The notes under the pieces are model-generated. The model saw only the letters and a program-made list of their open reading frames with translations. It made no database searches and was not told where the DNA came from. From contig JAUMZB010000010.1 in NCBI GenBank assembly GCA_030528345.1, forward strand, positions 1-53,878: 53,878 nucleotides of DNA, in the 5' to 3' direction. Source of the DNA: Eikenella sp. GTDB taxonomy: Bacteria > Pseudomonadota > Gammaproteobacteria > Burkholderiales > Neisseriaceae. This document shows, piece after piece, positions 1-8,087 of the stretch (positions within the stretch are counted from its first letter, which is position 1; each line of letters starts with the position of its first letter). A program made the translations under genes and the position numbers.

Positions 1-1
1 G

Positions 2-148
2 ACCCTGCCCGCAGGCTTCTCTTCAGACGGCCTGCCGATTGGCGTGCAATTGATTAGCAATTATTTCGCCGAAGCGAAATTGCTGGGCGTGGCGCATCAG
101 ATGCAGTTGGAAAGTGATTGGCATATTAAAACGCCTGCCGGAGTTTAA
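2..148 (+). CDS. gatA: Glutamyl-tRNA(Gln) amidotransferase subunit A, C-terminal fragment
   Basis: An open frame enters from the left edge and ends at TAA 146-148, giving 48 residues. It contains GLPIGVQLI followed by a short amphipathic end, the usual C-terminus of amidase-signature GatA proteins. GatA releases ammonia from glutamine for the GatCAB complex, which converts Glu-tRNA(Gln) to Gln-tRNA(Gln). The partner gatB lies 3.3 kb downstream, past a restriction-modification island. The coding sequence contains a full AGGCCGTCTGAA uptake word in reverse orientation (22-33). The catalytic Ser-Ser-Lys part lies outside the window. Confidence 0.85.
   Translation, partial: TLPAGFSSDGLPIGVQLISNYFAEAKLLGVAHQMQLESDWHIKTPAGV
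22..33 (-). repeat. Neisseria-type DNA uptake sequence (AG-DUS)
   Basis: A perfect 12/12 match to AGGCCGTCTGAA in reverse orientation, inside the 3' end of gatA. This dialect belongs to Neisseria species, whereas the rest of the window uses AGGCTACCTGAA. Confidence 0.85.
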
Positions 149-153
149 TAAAA

Positions 154-184
154 GGGCTACCTGAAAATAATGAGGCCGTCTGAA
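154..184 (+). repeat. Adjacent uptake sequences of two dialects
   Basis: GGGCTACCTGAA (154-165, Eikenella type with one mismatch at base 1) is followed eight bases later by AGGCCGTCTGAA (173-184, Neisseria type), in the gap between gatA and the restriction-modification island. The two dialects meeting here look like an import junction. Confidence 0.8.
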
Positions 185-237
185 AAACCTCAGTCCGCCT
201 TTGATATGATTCATTCGATTTAACAAGGTATTTAACC

Positions 238-444
238 ATGAGCATTTACCAAGAAGGCTTAAACTTTGATAGAACCGTAGATTTCTTTATCTCTTTTGAT
301 GAGGAAACTGAAGAATATGTAGTCGATATCTTCAATGCTCAAATTTCTGACAAAGACCAAGCGTATATTGAAACATTTGAATGTGAAAATTTTGAAGAAG
401 CTTTGGAATTAGCCCAAAACTACAAATTGCTTATTGCCGCTTAA
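238..444 (+). CDS. Small acidic protein of the restriction-modification island
   Basis: A 68-residue protein rich in Asp and Glu (for example FDEETEEY and ECENFEEALELA), with no signal peptide or membrane segment. It starts at ATG 238 with a weak AAGG about ten bases upstream and ends six bases before the first methylase gene, so the two are probably co-transcribed. I do not recognise the family. The strong negative charge could suit a DNA-mimic or a partner of the methylase, but that is only inference. The region is AT-rich compared with the housekeeping genes, in keeping with acquisition together with the rest of the island. Confidence 0.7.
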   Translation: MSIYQEGLNFDRTVDFFISFDEETEEYVVDIFNAQISDKDQAYIETFECENFEEALELAQNYKLLIAA

Positions 445-449
445 TTCTA

Positions 450-1268
450 ATGGCTTCTTCTAAACCTTTTTTAAAATGGGCTGGTGGGAAATTCAAACTT
501 GCATCTTTTATTGAATTTAATCTGCCCAAACAACCCCGCAAACGTCTTATCGAGCCGTTTGCGGGTTCTGCTGCCGTGTCTATGGCTTTGGATTTTGAAG
601 CCTATTTGTTAAACGACACCAATCCTGATTTGATTGGTTTGTTCCGCATACTCAAAGAAGAAAAACAACAGTTTATTGATTATGCGCGTTCGTTTTTTAC
701 CGTAGAAAATAATCAGGAAAGCCGCTTTTACGAATTACGGGGAAGATTTAATGCTTCTCAGGAATTAAGTGAACGTTCCGCTTTATTTATTTATTTAAAT
801 CGGCACGCGTTTAATGGTTTGTGCAGATATAACAACAAAGGTGCTTTCAATGTACCTTTCGGTCGATACAAAACACCTTATTTCCCTGAAATGGAAATGT
901 TGGAATTTATCGAAAAAGCCAATCGTATTGAATTGATGTGTGCTGATTTTCAGACGGCCTTGGATTTGGCAAATGGCGACGATATCGTGTATTGCGATCC
1001 GCCTTATGTGCCTTTGAGTGAAACAGCTTCATTTACCGCTTATGCTAAAGGCGGATTTGATTTAAATGACCAAACCCGCTTAGCCGAAACGGCAAAGCAA
1101 ATTTCGATACAATCTCAAGGCGTGTTAATTTCCAATCATGATACAGCTTTTACGCGGGAAATTTACAAAGAAGCGAGGTTGGAAGTTATTGATGTACAAA
1201 GAAATATTGCAGCGAAAGGCAGCAGCAGGCAAAAAGTAGGCGAATTGTTGGCGATATATGGCGAGTGA
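450..1268 (+). CDS. Dam-like N6-adenine DNA methyltransferase (DpnM type, probable GATC)
   Basis: A 272-residue alpha-class amino-methyltransferase. KWAGGK at residues 9-14 and EPFAGS at 35-40 form the S-adenosylmethionine pocket, and the catalytic DPPY lies at 183-186. The motif order and length match the Dam/DpnM/MboI family, which methylates adenine in GATC. It is followed with an 11-base overlap by a second, beta-class methylase and then, convergently, by a MutH/Sau3AI-like nuclease, an arrangement like the DpnII-type GATC systems. GATC specificity is inferred from family and context. A Neisseria-type DUS lies inside the gene at 949-960. Confidence 0.9.
   Translation: MASSKPFLKWAGGKFKLASFIEFNLPKQPRKRLIEPFAGSAAVSMALDFEAYLLNDTNPDLIGLFRILKEEKQQFIDYARSFFTVENNQESRFYELRGRFNASQELSERSALFIYLNRHAFNGLCRYNNKGAFNVPFGRYKTPYFPEMEMLEFIEKANRIELMCADFQTALDLANGDDIVYCDPPYVPLSETASFTAYAKGGFDLNDQTRLAETAKQISIQSQGVLISNHDTAFTREIYKEARLEVIDVQRNIAAKGSSRQKVGELLAIYGE
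949..960 (-). repeat. Neisseria-type DNA uptake sequence inside the Dam-like methylase
   Basis: A perfect TTCAGACGGCCT (reverse complement of AGGCCGTCTGAA), in frame as part of the coding sequence. Confidence 0.85.
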
Positions 1269-2073
1269 ATTTAACCGGCTAAAAGAAGAGGCGGCAACTT
1301 ACCATACCGGCTTCAAAAAGTATATTTCAGACGGCCTCGTAATTTACAACGAAAATGCTTTAACTGTCATGCGCCGTATTTTGGATAAACATCCAAACGG
1401 CTGCTTCGATATGATTTTCGCAGATCCACCTTATTTCTTATCCAATAATGGTTTTACCTGCCAAAACGGGCAAATGGTTTCGGTAAATAAAGGCCAATGG
1501 GATAAATCGCAAGGGTTATCTGCCGATTTAGAATTTTACGAAGAGTGGCTACGTTTATGTTACGCGCTATTGAAACCAAACGGCACAATATGGGTATGCG
1601 GTACGTATCATAATATTTACTTGATAGGCTACCTGATGCAAATTATCGGCTACCATATTTTGAACAACATTACATGGGAAAAGCCGAATCCTCCGCCGAA
1701 TTTATCTTGCCGCTTTTTTACACATTCCACCGAAACCCTGTTATGGGCGAAGAAAAACAAAAAAGCCAAACATACTTTTCATTATGATGTGATGAAAACG
1801 CAAAACAACGATAAACAAATGAAATGTGTCTGGCAAATTGCACCACCAAGTAAAACAGAAAAAGCATTGGGTAAGCATCCTACACAAAAACCGTTGGCTT
1901 TGGTTGAGCGGTGTATTCAAGCAGCTTCAAATATGGGTGATTTGATTTTTGACCCGTTTATGGGAAGTGGGACGACAGGTATAGCTGCATTAAGAAATGG
2001 ACGGAAATTTTGTGGATGTGAGATGAGTGAGGATTTTTTTGAATTAGCTAAAAAGAGGTTGGCGACCAAATGA
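1258..2073 (+). CDS. Second DNA adenine methyltransferase, DpnA-like
   Basis: A 271-residue beta-class methylase: the catalytic DPPY is near the N-terminus (residues 56-59, in IFADPPYF) and the cofactor motif FDPFMGSGTTG is near the C-terminus, the reverse order of the preceding gene. In DpnII-type systems the DpnA homologue methylates adenine in GATC on single-stranded DNA as well, which protects incoming transforming DNA. That role would suit a naturally competent host but is inferred here. Its ATG lies inside the last codons of the upstream methylase (11-base overlap), so translation is probably coupled. A Neisseria-type DUS lies at 1326-1337 and an Eikenella-like word with one mismatch at 1625-1636. 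Confidence 0.88.
   Translation: MASEFNRLKEEAATYHTGFKKYISDGLVIYNENALTVMRRILDKHPNGCFDMIFADPPYFLSNNGFTCQNGQMVSVNKGQWDKSQGLSADLEFYEEWLRLCYALLKPNGTIWVCGTYHNIYLIGYLMQIIGYHILNNITWEKPNPPPNLSCRFFTHSTETLLWAKKNKKAKHTFHYDVMKTQNNDKQMKCVWQIAPPSKTEKALGKHPTQKPLALVERCIQAASNMGDLIFDPFMGSGTTGIAALRNGRKFCGCEMSEDFFELAKKRLATK
1326..1337 (-). repeat. Neisseria-type DNA uptake sequence inside the second methylase
   Basis: A perfect TTCAGACGGCCT. With the copies at 22, 173 and 949 this makes four full Neisseria-dialect words in the first 1.4 kb. Confidence 0.85.
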
Positions 2074-2089
2074 GCAAGCCGCCTATTTA

Positions 2090-2794
2090 CTAAGCAATTT
2101 GAATTACATTTAAATTACCACAACGCACAGCATCCATAAATTCTTTCTTAAAATAAAATGCATGGTTTTTATTAGAAATAAACCGATTATAAACAGAGGA
2201 ATAAATAGGATTGTAATTACCGTTTGAGCGTTTGGAGTCTTTAGAACGAATTTGAATAAAACTGCCATTAGATGTATGAATAAATCCATCACATGAAGTT
2301 TCAATATGTGTTTTTAATTGATGACGAATTGCTAAAAAATCTGATTCAAGCTGTTCATAAACAGTAGGATTATCATCCAAGCAAATGTGATAAGCTGCCT
2401 GAATATACCAATTATCAGTAATATTCCCTACCTTACAAATAGGCACATACAACATATTACGAATTTTGTTATAAATCCAGCTGTCGGAAAAAGAAAGATT
2501 GTCACTGATTAAATCATCAAAAGAATTAGAAATTTGAGAAATAAACATGGTTTCAAGTGGTTTTCCTGAAGCATCTACTTTATTGGTTTTTAATTCTCCA
2601 TCTAGGAAATCGGTACGTCTATTAGTATTTTCCAAACCAATTAACTTTTCTAAAAATTGTCCGACACCTCCTTTATTAATTCTCATATCATAAGGCAAAT
2701 AATCAGGAAATCTTTGTTGGTATTCAGCCTTTAAAACACCAAGAGGTCTTCCTCGGTTTTCTCGTAAAAACGGGTATGCTTCAATGAGATTCAT
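2090..2794 (-). CDS. MutH/Sau3AI-like type II restriction endonuclease
   Basis: A 234-residue protein. Residues 41-83 follow the MutH pattern closely: GGVGQFLEKLIG (Glu49), TDF (Asp62), GELKT (Glu67, Lys69) and then the GKPLETMF stretch, corresponding to the MutH catalytic Glu/Asp/Glu-x-Lys set and its SLGRPLETTF segment. MutH nicks and Sau3AI cuts at unmethylated GATC. Paired with Dam-like methylases, this is most likely the restriction enzyme of a GATC system. It is convergent with the methylase genes (16-base gap) and follows the Xre regulator by one base, so regulator and nuclease form one transcription unit. The sequence is AT-rich. Confidence 0.85.
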   Translation of the reverse strand: MNLIEAYPFLRENRGRPLGVLKAEYQQRFPDYLPYDMRINKGGVGQFLEKLIGLENTNRRTDFLDGELKTNKVDASGKPLETMFISQISNSFDDLISDNLSFSDSWIYNKIRNMLYVPICKVGNITDNWYIQAAYHICLDDNPTVYEQLESDFLAIRHQLKTHIETSCDGFIHTSNGSFIQIRSKDSKRSNGNYNPIYSSVYNRFISNKNHAFYFKKEFMDAVRCGNLNVIQIA

Positions 2795-2795
2795 G

Positions 2796-3020
2796 TCAAT
2801 CCTTATTTGAGAAGTTAACTAAGACGGCTAACGATACATCTAAGGCAGCTGCCAACCGGATGAGATTTAATAGGGCAGGATTACGTTCACCGCGCTCAAT
2901 CATTCCAATATAAGTACGATGCATATTGGCTTTTTCAGCTAATTCTTCTTGACTAAGATTTTGGCTTAGGCGTAAAGAGCGAACGTGTAGACCGAATTGT
3001 TCAAGATATTTTGTATTCAT
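2796..3020 (-). CDS. Xre-family controller protein of the restriction-modification system
   Basis: A small helix-turn-helix protein of 74 residues from the chosen start. LSQEELAEKANMHRTYIGMI is a canonical Xre/Cro HTH, followed by ERGERNP as in restriction-modification C proteins. The frame stays open to an ATG at 3062 (88 residues). The start at 3020 (MNTKYLEQFG) fits C proteins better, and a possible -10 (TTGTAT) overlaps the upstream ATG. No clear ribosome binding site is visible, so the messenger may be leaderless. The stop is one base before the endonuclease ATG (tgaCatg), so translation is coupled. It probably delays nuclease expression until methylation is complete. Confidence 0.82.
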   Translation of the reverse strand: MNTKYLEQFGLHVRSLRLSQNLSQEELAEKANMHRTYIGMIERGERNPALLNLIRLAAALDVSLAVLVNFSNKD

Positions 3021-3124
3021 GATGGGCATTTTGATTGCTTGAGTGATAAATTCCACATACAATAAGTATCTTTTTTCTAAATGTAAGTTTATTTTGGGAA
3101 TGCCTAAAATTTGAGAGAATCCAA

Positions 3125-3298
3125 ATGGCTAAACGTGAAGAATTGCTAGAACAGCAGCGTCGCCTTCATGTTGTATTTAACGCATGGATGGCAGATAAAA
3201 AACAACGCGAAGTTGTGATATATCGTCGTGATAATGGAGATATCATACGTCATTATCCCGATGGCAAAGAAAAAGTTATCAAATATGCCGTTGAGTAA
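3125..3298 (+). CDS. Small basic protein of unknown function
   Basis: A 57-residue open frame from ATG 3125 to TAA 3296-3298, divergent from the controller gene and just upstream of gatB. The product is basic and hydrophilic (starts MAKREELLEQQRRL, contains VIYRRDNGDIIRHYPDGKEK), with no membrane segment. The middle reads like a small beta-rich domain. A ribosome binding site is weak (gagag about 11 bases upstream). It has the AT-rich composition of the island, so it may be part of the acquired cassette. I do not recognise a family. Confidence 0.6.
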   Translation: MAKREELLEQQRRLHVVFNAWMADKKQREVVIYRRDNGDIIRHYPDGKEKVIKYAVE

Positions 3299-3348
3299 TT
3301 TAGATTTTTTAAATTTCATTATAAATGGCTAAATACATGATATAGCCT

Positions 3349-3354
3349 TATAAT
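3349..3354 (+). promoter_or_regulatory. Possible gatB promoter -10 box
   Basis: A TATAAT about 60 bases before the gatB start, in an AT-rich stretch. The -35 is weak (TGGCTA at 3326-3331, 17-base spacer). gatB would need its own promoter because the island separates it from gatA. Confidence 0.4.
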
Positions 3355-3412
3355 TTCGTGAACTTAATTTACTCTAATAGTTAAAATATTCCTTGATTTT
3401 GAAAGATTTTTT

Positions 3413-4840
3413 ATGACCTGGGAAACCGTAATCGGACTGGAAATCCATGTCCAATTAAATACCAAATCCAAAATTTTCAGCGGTGCTTCTACCGCTTTCG
3501 GTGCCGAGCCGAACGCGCATGCCAGTGTGGTGGAGTGTGCTTTGCCGGGCGTATTGCCGGTGATGAACTGCGAAGTGGTGGAAAAAGCCATCAAGCTCGG
3601 TTTGGCTTTGGATGCGAAAATCAACCGCAAAAACGTATTCGACCGTAAAAACTACTTCTACCCCGATTTACCCAAAGGCTATCAAATCAGCCAGTTGGAT
3701 TTGCCGATTGTAGAACACGGCAAATTGGAGATTGTGGTGGGCGACGAAGTCAAAACCATCAATGTAACCCGTGCGCACATGGAAGAAGATGCGGGCAAAT
3801 CGGTGCATGAAGGTTTGAACGGCGCAACGGGTATCGACCTCAACCGTGCCGGTACGCCTCTGCTGGAGGTGGTTTCCGAGCCGGAAATGCGTTCCGCTGC
3901 CGAGGCTGTGGCTTATGCCAAGGCTTTGCACGGCTTGGTAACGTGGTTGGATATTTGCGACGGCAATATGGCGGAAGGTTCGTTCCGTATTGATGCCAAC
4001 GTATCGGTGCGTCCGAAGGGGCAGCAGGAATTCGGTACGCGCCGTGAAATCAAAAACTTAAACTCTTTCCGCTTCTTGGAGCAGGCGATTAATTATGAAG
4101 TGGAAAGCCAGATTGAAATTTTGGAAGACGGCGGTAAAGTGCAGCAGGCAACGATGCTGTTCGACCCCGATAAAGGCGAAACCCGCGTGATGCGCCTGAA
4201 AGAAGATGCGCACGACTACCGCTATTTCCCCGACCCTGACTTGCTGCCGGTGATCATTTCCGACGCGCAAATGGAACGCGCCCGCAGCGAAATGCCTGAG
4301 CTGCCGTCTGAAATGGCGCAACGCTTTATCCGCGATTTCGGCGTGAGCGACTACGATGCCCGTTTGTTAACCGCCGGCCGTTCACAAGCCGCTTTCTTTG
4401 AAACAGCCGCACAAGCCAGCGGACAAGGCAAACTGGTGGCAAACTGGATGAACGGCGAATTGGCCGCCACATTGAACAAAGAAGGCTTAAGCCTGTCTGA
4501 AAGCCCGATTCAGGCCGACCGCTTGGCCGGGTTGGTGGCGAAAATCGCCGACGGCACATTAAGCAACAAACTGGCCAAACAGGTGTTTGAAGCAATGTGG
4601 GACAGCGATTTGGATGCCGAAGCCATTATCGAACGCGACGGTTTGAAACAAATGACCGATACCGGTGCGATTGAGAAAATCATCGACGAAGTGTTGGCGG
4701 GCAACGCCAAATCGGTGGAAGAATTCAAAGCAGGCAAGGCAAAAGCCTTTAATGCGCTGGTGGGCCAAGTGATGAAAGCCAGCAAAGGCAAAGCCAATCC
4801 GCAGCAGGTGCAGGAATTGCTGAAAGCGAAACTGGCTTAA
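3413..4840 (+). CDS. gatB: Aspartyl/glutamyl-tRNA amidotransferase subunit B
   Basis: A 475-residue protein, the normal GatB length. It begins [14 protein letters not shown], the GatB kinase-domain signature, and continues with conserved NRAGTPLLE and EEDAGKS blocks; the last 110 or so residues are the YqeY-like tRNA-binding tail. GatB phosphorylates the side chain of the misacylated Glu- or Asp-tRNA and passes it ammonia from GatA. Codon use and composition are those of the core chromosome, unlike the island just upstream. It ends in a strong inverted-DUS hairpin. Confidence 0.97.
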   Translation: MTWETVIGLEIHVQLNTKSKIFSGASTAFGAEPNAHASVVECALPGVLPVMNCEVVEKAIKLGLALDAKINRKNVFDRKNYFYPDLPKGYQISQLDLPIVEHGKLEIVVGDEVKTINVTRAHMEEDAGKSVHEGLNGATGIDLNRAGTPLLEVVSEPEMRSAAEAVAYAKALHGLVTWLDICDGNMAEGSFRIDANVSVRPKGQQEFGTRREIKNLNSFRFLEQAINYEVESQIEILEDGGKVQQATMLFDPDKGETRVMRLKEDAHDYRYFPDPDLLPVIISDAQMERARSEMPELPSEMAQRFIRDFGVSDYDARLLTAGRSQAAFFETAAQASGQGKLVANWMNGELAATLNKEGLSLSESPIQADRLAGLVAKIADGTLSNKLAKQVFEAMWDSDLDAEAIIERDGLKQMTDTGAIEKIIDEVLAGNAKSVEEFKAGKAKAFNALVGQVMKASKGKANPQQVQELLKAKLA

Positions 4841-4842
4841 GC

Positions 4843-4881
4843 AAACAGGCTACCTGAAAGCAGCTTTCAGGTAGCCTGTTT
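4843..4881 (+). terminator. Inverted-DUS terminator after gatB
   Basis: Two facing Eikenella DUS words form a perfect 18-bp stem (aaacaggctacctgaaag and its complement) with a 3-base loop, ending in TTT. It starts two bases after the gatB stop. Confidence 0.8.
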
Positions 4882-4914
4882 CTATGCGGCACGCAATGGA
4901 AGGAAGAATCCGAA

Positions 4915-5391
4915 ATGAACAAATACATTCCTCTGGCGTTGGCGGTTTTGCTTTCCGCCTGCGGTTTCCGCCTGGCCGGCAGCGAACCGGCTGCATCGGC
5001 CGGGCTGTCGCAACGTGTGTGGGCGGTGCAGGGCGGAGCCATGCAGCAGGTGTTGGAAACCGAGCTGCTGCGCCGCCATGTGCGGGTGGACAATACGTTT
5101 GCCGGTGGGCTGCTGCAGGTGAAAGATGTGGAAACGCGGCGCGATATTCGAAGTATTAACTTATCCGGCACGGTGAAGGAGTATATGCTGGTGTTGCGGG
5201 TGCGGGCGGAAGTGCGTTTTGAAGGCCGCGAAGCCGTGCATCCGCTGGATGTCACCGTGCGCCGCCCTTTGGATTATCACGACCGCGATATCTTGGGCAA
5301 GCAGGAAGAAGAAGCGCTGTTGTGGGCGGAAATGCGGGTGGACGCCGCCGAACAGCTGGTGCGCCGTTTGGGCTACCTGAAAGCCGAATAA
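4915..5391 (+). CDS. lptE: LPS-assembly lipoprotein LptE
   Basis: A 158-residue protein with a lipoprotein signal peptide ending in LLSAC (Cys16), followed by GFRLAG, which matches the LptE start CGFHLRG. LptE plugs the LptD barrel in the outer membrane and helps place lipopolysaccharide on the surface. The gene overlaps holA by one base (taATG), the conserved lptE-holA pairing in many Proteobacteria. The last residues GYLKAE are encoded by an in-frame DUS. Confidence 0.9.
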   Translation: MNKYIPLALAVLLSACGFRLAGSEPAASAGLSQRVWAVQGGAMQQVLETELLRRHVRVDNTFAGGLLQVKDVETRRDIRSINLSGTVKEYMLVLRVRAEVRFEGREAVHPLDVTVRRPLDYHDRDILGKQEEEALLWAEMRVDAAEQLVRRLGYLKAE

Positions 5392-6398
5392 TGGCCGCTT
5401 TGGACATCAAGCGGCTGGCGGAAAGCCTGGCCGCACCGCTGCATCCGCTGTATGTGATACACGGTGAGGAAGATTTGCTGCGGGTGGAGGCGCTGGACGA
5501 TTTGCGGGCCGCCGCCAAGGCGCAAGGCTACCTGAACCGCGAAGTCTATACCGCCGACAGCGGTTTCGACTGGCAGGAACTGCTGGCCTCGGCCGGCAGC
5601 ACGGGTCTGTTTGCCGATTTGAAACTGATTGAAGTGCACATCCCCAACGGCAAACCGGGTAAACCCGGCGGCGAGGCTCTGGAGCGGTTGGCCGCCGATC
5701 TGCCGCCGGATACGGTGATTGTTGTGATGCTGCCCAAACTGGAGCGCGCGCAGCTGCAAAGCAAGTGGTTTGCCGCGCTGGCCAAAGCCGGTACCGTGGC
5801 AGAGGCCAAGCCCGTGGCCGGCAAGGCCTTGCCGGCTTGGCTGCGCGGCCGTTTGCAGCAGGCCGGTTTGGACATTGAAAACGAGGCGCTGGCCTTGTTT
5901 GCCGCCAAGGTGGAGGGCAATTTGTTGGCCGCCAAACAGGAAGTGGACAAACTGGCGCTGCTTTATCCGGCCGGGCATTTGCTCACAGCGGAAGAAACCG
6001 AGCGTACCGTGGCCGATGTGGCCCGCTTCGATGCCTTCCAGCTTACCGAGGCTTGGATGTCGGGCGACGCCGAGCGCGTGTTGCGCCTGATTGAGGGCTT
6101 GCAGGCGGAAGGCGAAGAGCCGGTGTTGCTGTTGTGGTCGGTGGCCGAAGACGTGCGCACCCTGATCCGTTTGGCCGCCGCCTTCAAACAAGGGCAAACC
6201 GTGGCTCAGGTGCGCAACAGCCTGCGTTTGTGGGGCAGCAAACAGCAGCTGGCGCCGCAGGCCGTGCGCCGCATTGCGCCCGCCCGCTTGGTGGCCGCCC
6301 TGCAACAGTGTGCCGCCATCGACCGCATGATCAAAGGTGCGGAAGACGGCGATGCCTGGTCGGCGATGCGCACTTTATTGGCGGAGCTGGCGGCTTAA
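5391..6398 (+). CDS. holA: DNA polymerase III delta subunit
   Basis: A 335-residue protein, the usual HolA length. It contains PLYVIHGEEDLLRVEA near the N-terminus, the conserved opening of the delta subunit, and a lysine/alanine-rich C-terminal collar domain. Delta opens the beta clamp within the clamp loader during replication. The chosen ATG at 5391 overlaps the lptE stop and matches family starts. The frame is open to 5322, but that extension lies within lptE. Confidence 0.93.
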   Translation: MAALDIKRLAESLAAPLHPLYVIHGEEDLLRVEALDDLRAAAKAQGYLNREVYTADSGFDWQELLASAGSTGLFADLKLIEVHIPNGKPGKPGGEALERLAADLPPDTVIVVMLPKLERAQLQSKWFAALAKAGTVAEAKPVAGKALPAWLRGRLQQAGLDIENEALALFAAKVEGNLLAAKQEVDKLALLYPAGHLLTAEETERTVADVARFDAFQLTEAWMSGDAERVLRLIEGLQAEGEEPVLLLWSVAEDVRTLIRLAAAFKQGQTVAQVRNSLRLWGSKQQLAPQAVRRIAPARLVAALQQCAAIDRMIKGAEDGDAWSAMRTLLAELAA

Positions 6399-6767
6399 GA
6401 GCCTGTTCAAAGTCCCCTCGCGCCACCCTACGGGATAATAAAAATGCCCGCAGGGTGTCCAATCCTGCTGCGCCGGGCGGTTTGACCGGTGAAGCGTGTC
6501 AAACCGCCCTCTTTGGGCACCTTCCGGCATGCGCGCTTGTGGCCGCTCAAAACCGCTTTAGAAGAAGGCTGTAGAACAGACGCTAAGGCGTACGGCAGGC
6601 TACCTGAAACCTCAGGGCGGTCTGCCGTTTGCCCGCCCACGACAAAACGCGAAAGTGTGGTACACTCGCGCTTTTCATTTTTTGCCGCAGCCTGAGGGCG
6701 GCGGCCAACTGAATCTCCCGTGCGGGCACAGCCCCGGCGGAATCTTTCATTTCATTAAGGATTAACC
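6399..6767. other. Intergenic region between holA and tig
   Basis: 369 bases without a credible gene. It holds a diverged copy of the window's MITE-like repeat (6440-6515, reverse orientation), an Eikenella DUS near 6598, and a possible tig -10 box TACACT at 6661-6666. Confidence 0.6.
6440..6515 (-). repeat. Diverged partial copy of the MITE-like repeat
   Basis: Read on the minus strand, the stretch GGGCGGTTTGAC...GTCAAACCGCCC followed by CGCAGCAGGATTGGACA and TGCGGGCATTTT matches the cores of the elements at 16.7 kb and 25.2 kb. The terminal repeats are not recognisable here. The core can fold into a 12-bp hairpin. Confidence 0.6.
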
Positions 6768-8075
6768 ATGAGTATCACCGTAGAAAAATTGGAAGGTCTC
6801 GAGCGCAAGCTGGTGCTGGATTTGGCATGGAGCGACGTAGAAGCCGCCGTACAGAAGAAACTGCAAGCCGCCCAACGCCGCGCCCGCGTGGACGGTTTCC
6901 GTCCGGGCAAAGCGCCGCTGCGCATGATCGAGTCTATGTACGGTGCCGGTATCCGCGATGAAGTGTTGAACGAACAACTGCGCCAAAAATTCGCGCAAAC
7001 CGTTTCCGAAGAAGGCATCAAACTGGCCGGCCTGCTGGCTTTCGATGCTTTGGAACAGCAAGATGACGAGAAAACCTTCAAAGTGGCCGCCACTTTCGAA
7101 GTGTTTCCCGAAGTCAAACTGGGCGATTTGAGCGGCAAGGAAATCGAAAAAGTCACCACCGAAGTGGGCGAAGCCGAAGTGGAAAAAACCATCGACATCC
7201 TGCGCCAGCAGCGCACCCGCTTCAACCGCGTGGAGCGAGAAGCGCGCGACGGCGACCGCGTGATCATCGATTTTGCCGGCAAAATCGACGGCGAGCCGTT
7301 TGACGGCGGCTCTTCGCAAAACTATCCCTTCATTCTCGGCCAAGGCCGCATGCTGCCGGAATTCGAATCCGGCATTCTGGGCATGAAGGAAGGCGATGTG
7401 AAAGAAGTGGAAGTGAACTTCCCCGAAGACTACCACGGTGCCGATGTGGCCGGTAAAACCGCGGTATTCGTGATCACCCTGAAAAACGTGGCCGAAGCCG
7501 AATTGCCGCCGGTTGACGAACAATTCGCCAAATCTTTGGGCATTGCCGACGGCGACGTGGCCAAAATGCGCGAAGAAGTGAAGAAAAACGTGCAGCGCGA
7601 AGTGAGCCGCCGCGTGGAAAACCAAACCAAAGAAAACGTGATGCAGGCGCTGCTGGACGTAACCGCAATCGAAGTGCCGAAAGTATTGGTGCGCGAAGAG
7701 GCCGCCCGCTTGGCCGACGACATGCGCCAAAACTTTGCCAACCAAGGCATGGACACCCAAAACCTGGATCTGCCGGCCGATATGTTCAACGAGCAGGCCG
7801 AGCGCCGCGTGGCCTTGGGCCTGATTCTGGCCGAGCTGGTCAGCAGCCAGAAGCTGGAGCCCAGCGAAGAGCAGATCAAAGCGGTGGTGGCCGATTTCTC
7901 CGAAAGCTACGAAGACCCGCAAGAAGTGGTGGAATGGTATTTTGCCGACCGCAGCCGCCTGCAGGGTCCCACTTCTCTGGCCGTCGAAGCCAATGTGGTG
8001 AAATACGTGCTGGAGCAGGCCAAAGTGAACGAAAAAGCCTTGGCATTCGATGAGGTGATGGGCCAGCAGGCTTAA
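6768..8075 (+). CDS. tig: Trigger factor
   Basis: A 435-residue ribosome-associated chaperone and prolyl isomerase. The N-terminal ribosome-binding domain has GFRPGKAP at about residues 44-51 (the GFRxGKxP signature). An FKBP-type domain follows around residues 160-245 (DGDRVIIDFAGKIDG, PEFESGILGMK), then the C-terminal cradle. It lies just upstream of clpP, a classic gene neighbourhood. Confidence 0.96.
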   Translation: MSITVEKLEGLERKLVLDLAWSDVEAAVQKKLQAAQRRARVDGFRPGKAPLRMIESMYGAGIRDEVLNEQLRQKFAQTVSEEGIKLAGLLAFDALEQQDDEKTFKVAATFEVFPEVKLGDLSGKEIEKVTTEVGEAEVEKTIDILRQQRTRFNRVEREARDGDRVIIDFAGKIDGEPFDGGSSQNYPFILGQGRMLPEFESGILGMKEGDVKEVEVNFPEDYHGADVAGKTAVFVITLKNVAEAELPPVDEQFAKSLGIADGDVAKMREEVKKNVQREVSRRVENQTKENVMQALLDVTAIEVPKVLVREEAARLADDMRQNFANQGMDTQNLDLPADMFNEQAERRVALGLILAELVSSQKLEPSEEQIKAVVADFSESYEDPQEVVEWYFADRSRLQGPTSLAVEANVVKYVLEQAKVNEKALAFDEVMGQQA

Positions 8076-8087
8076 GCCGGAATCTCG

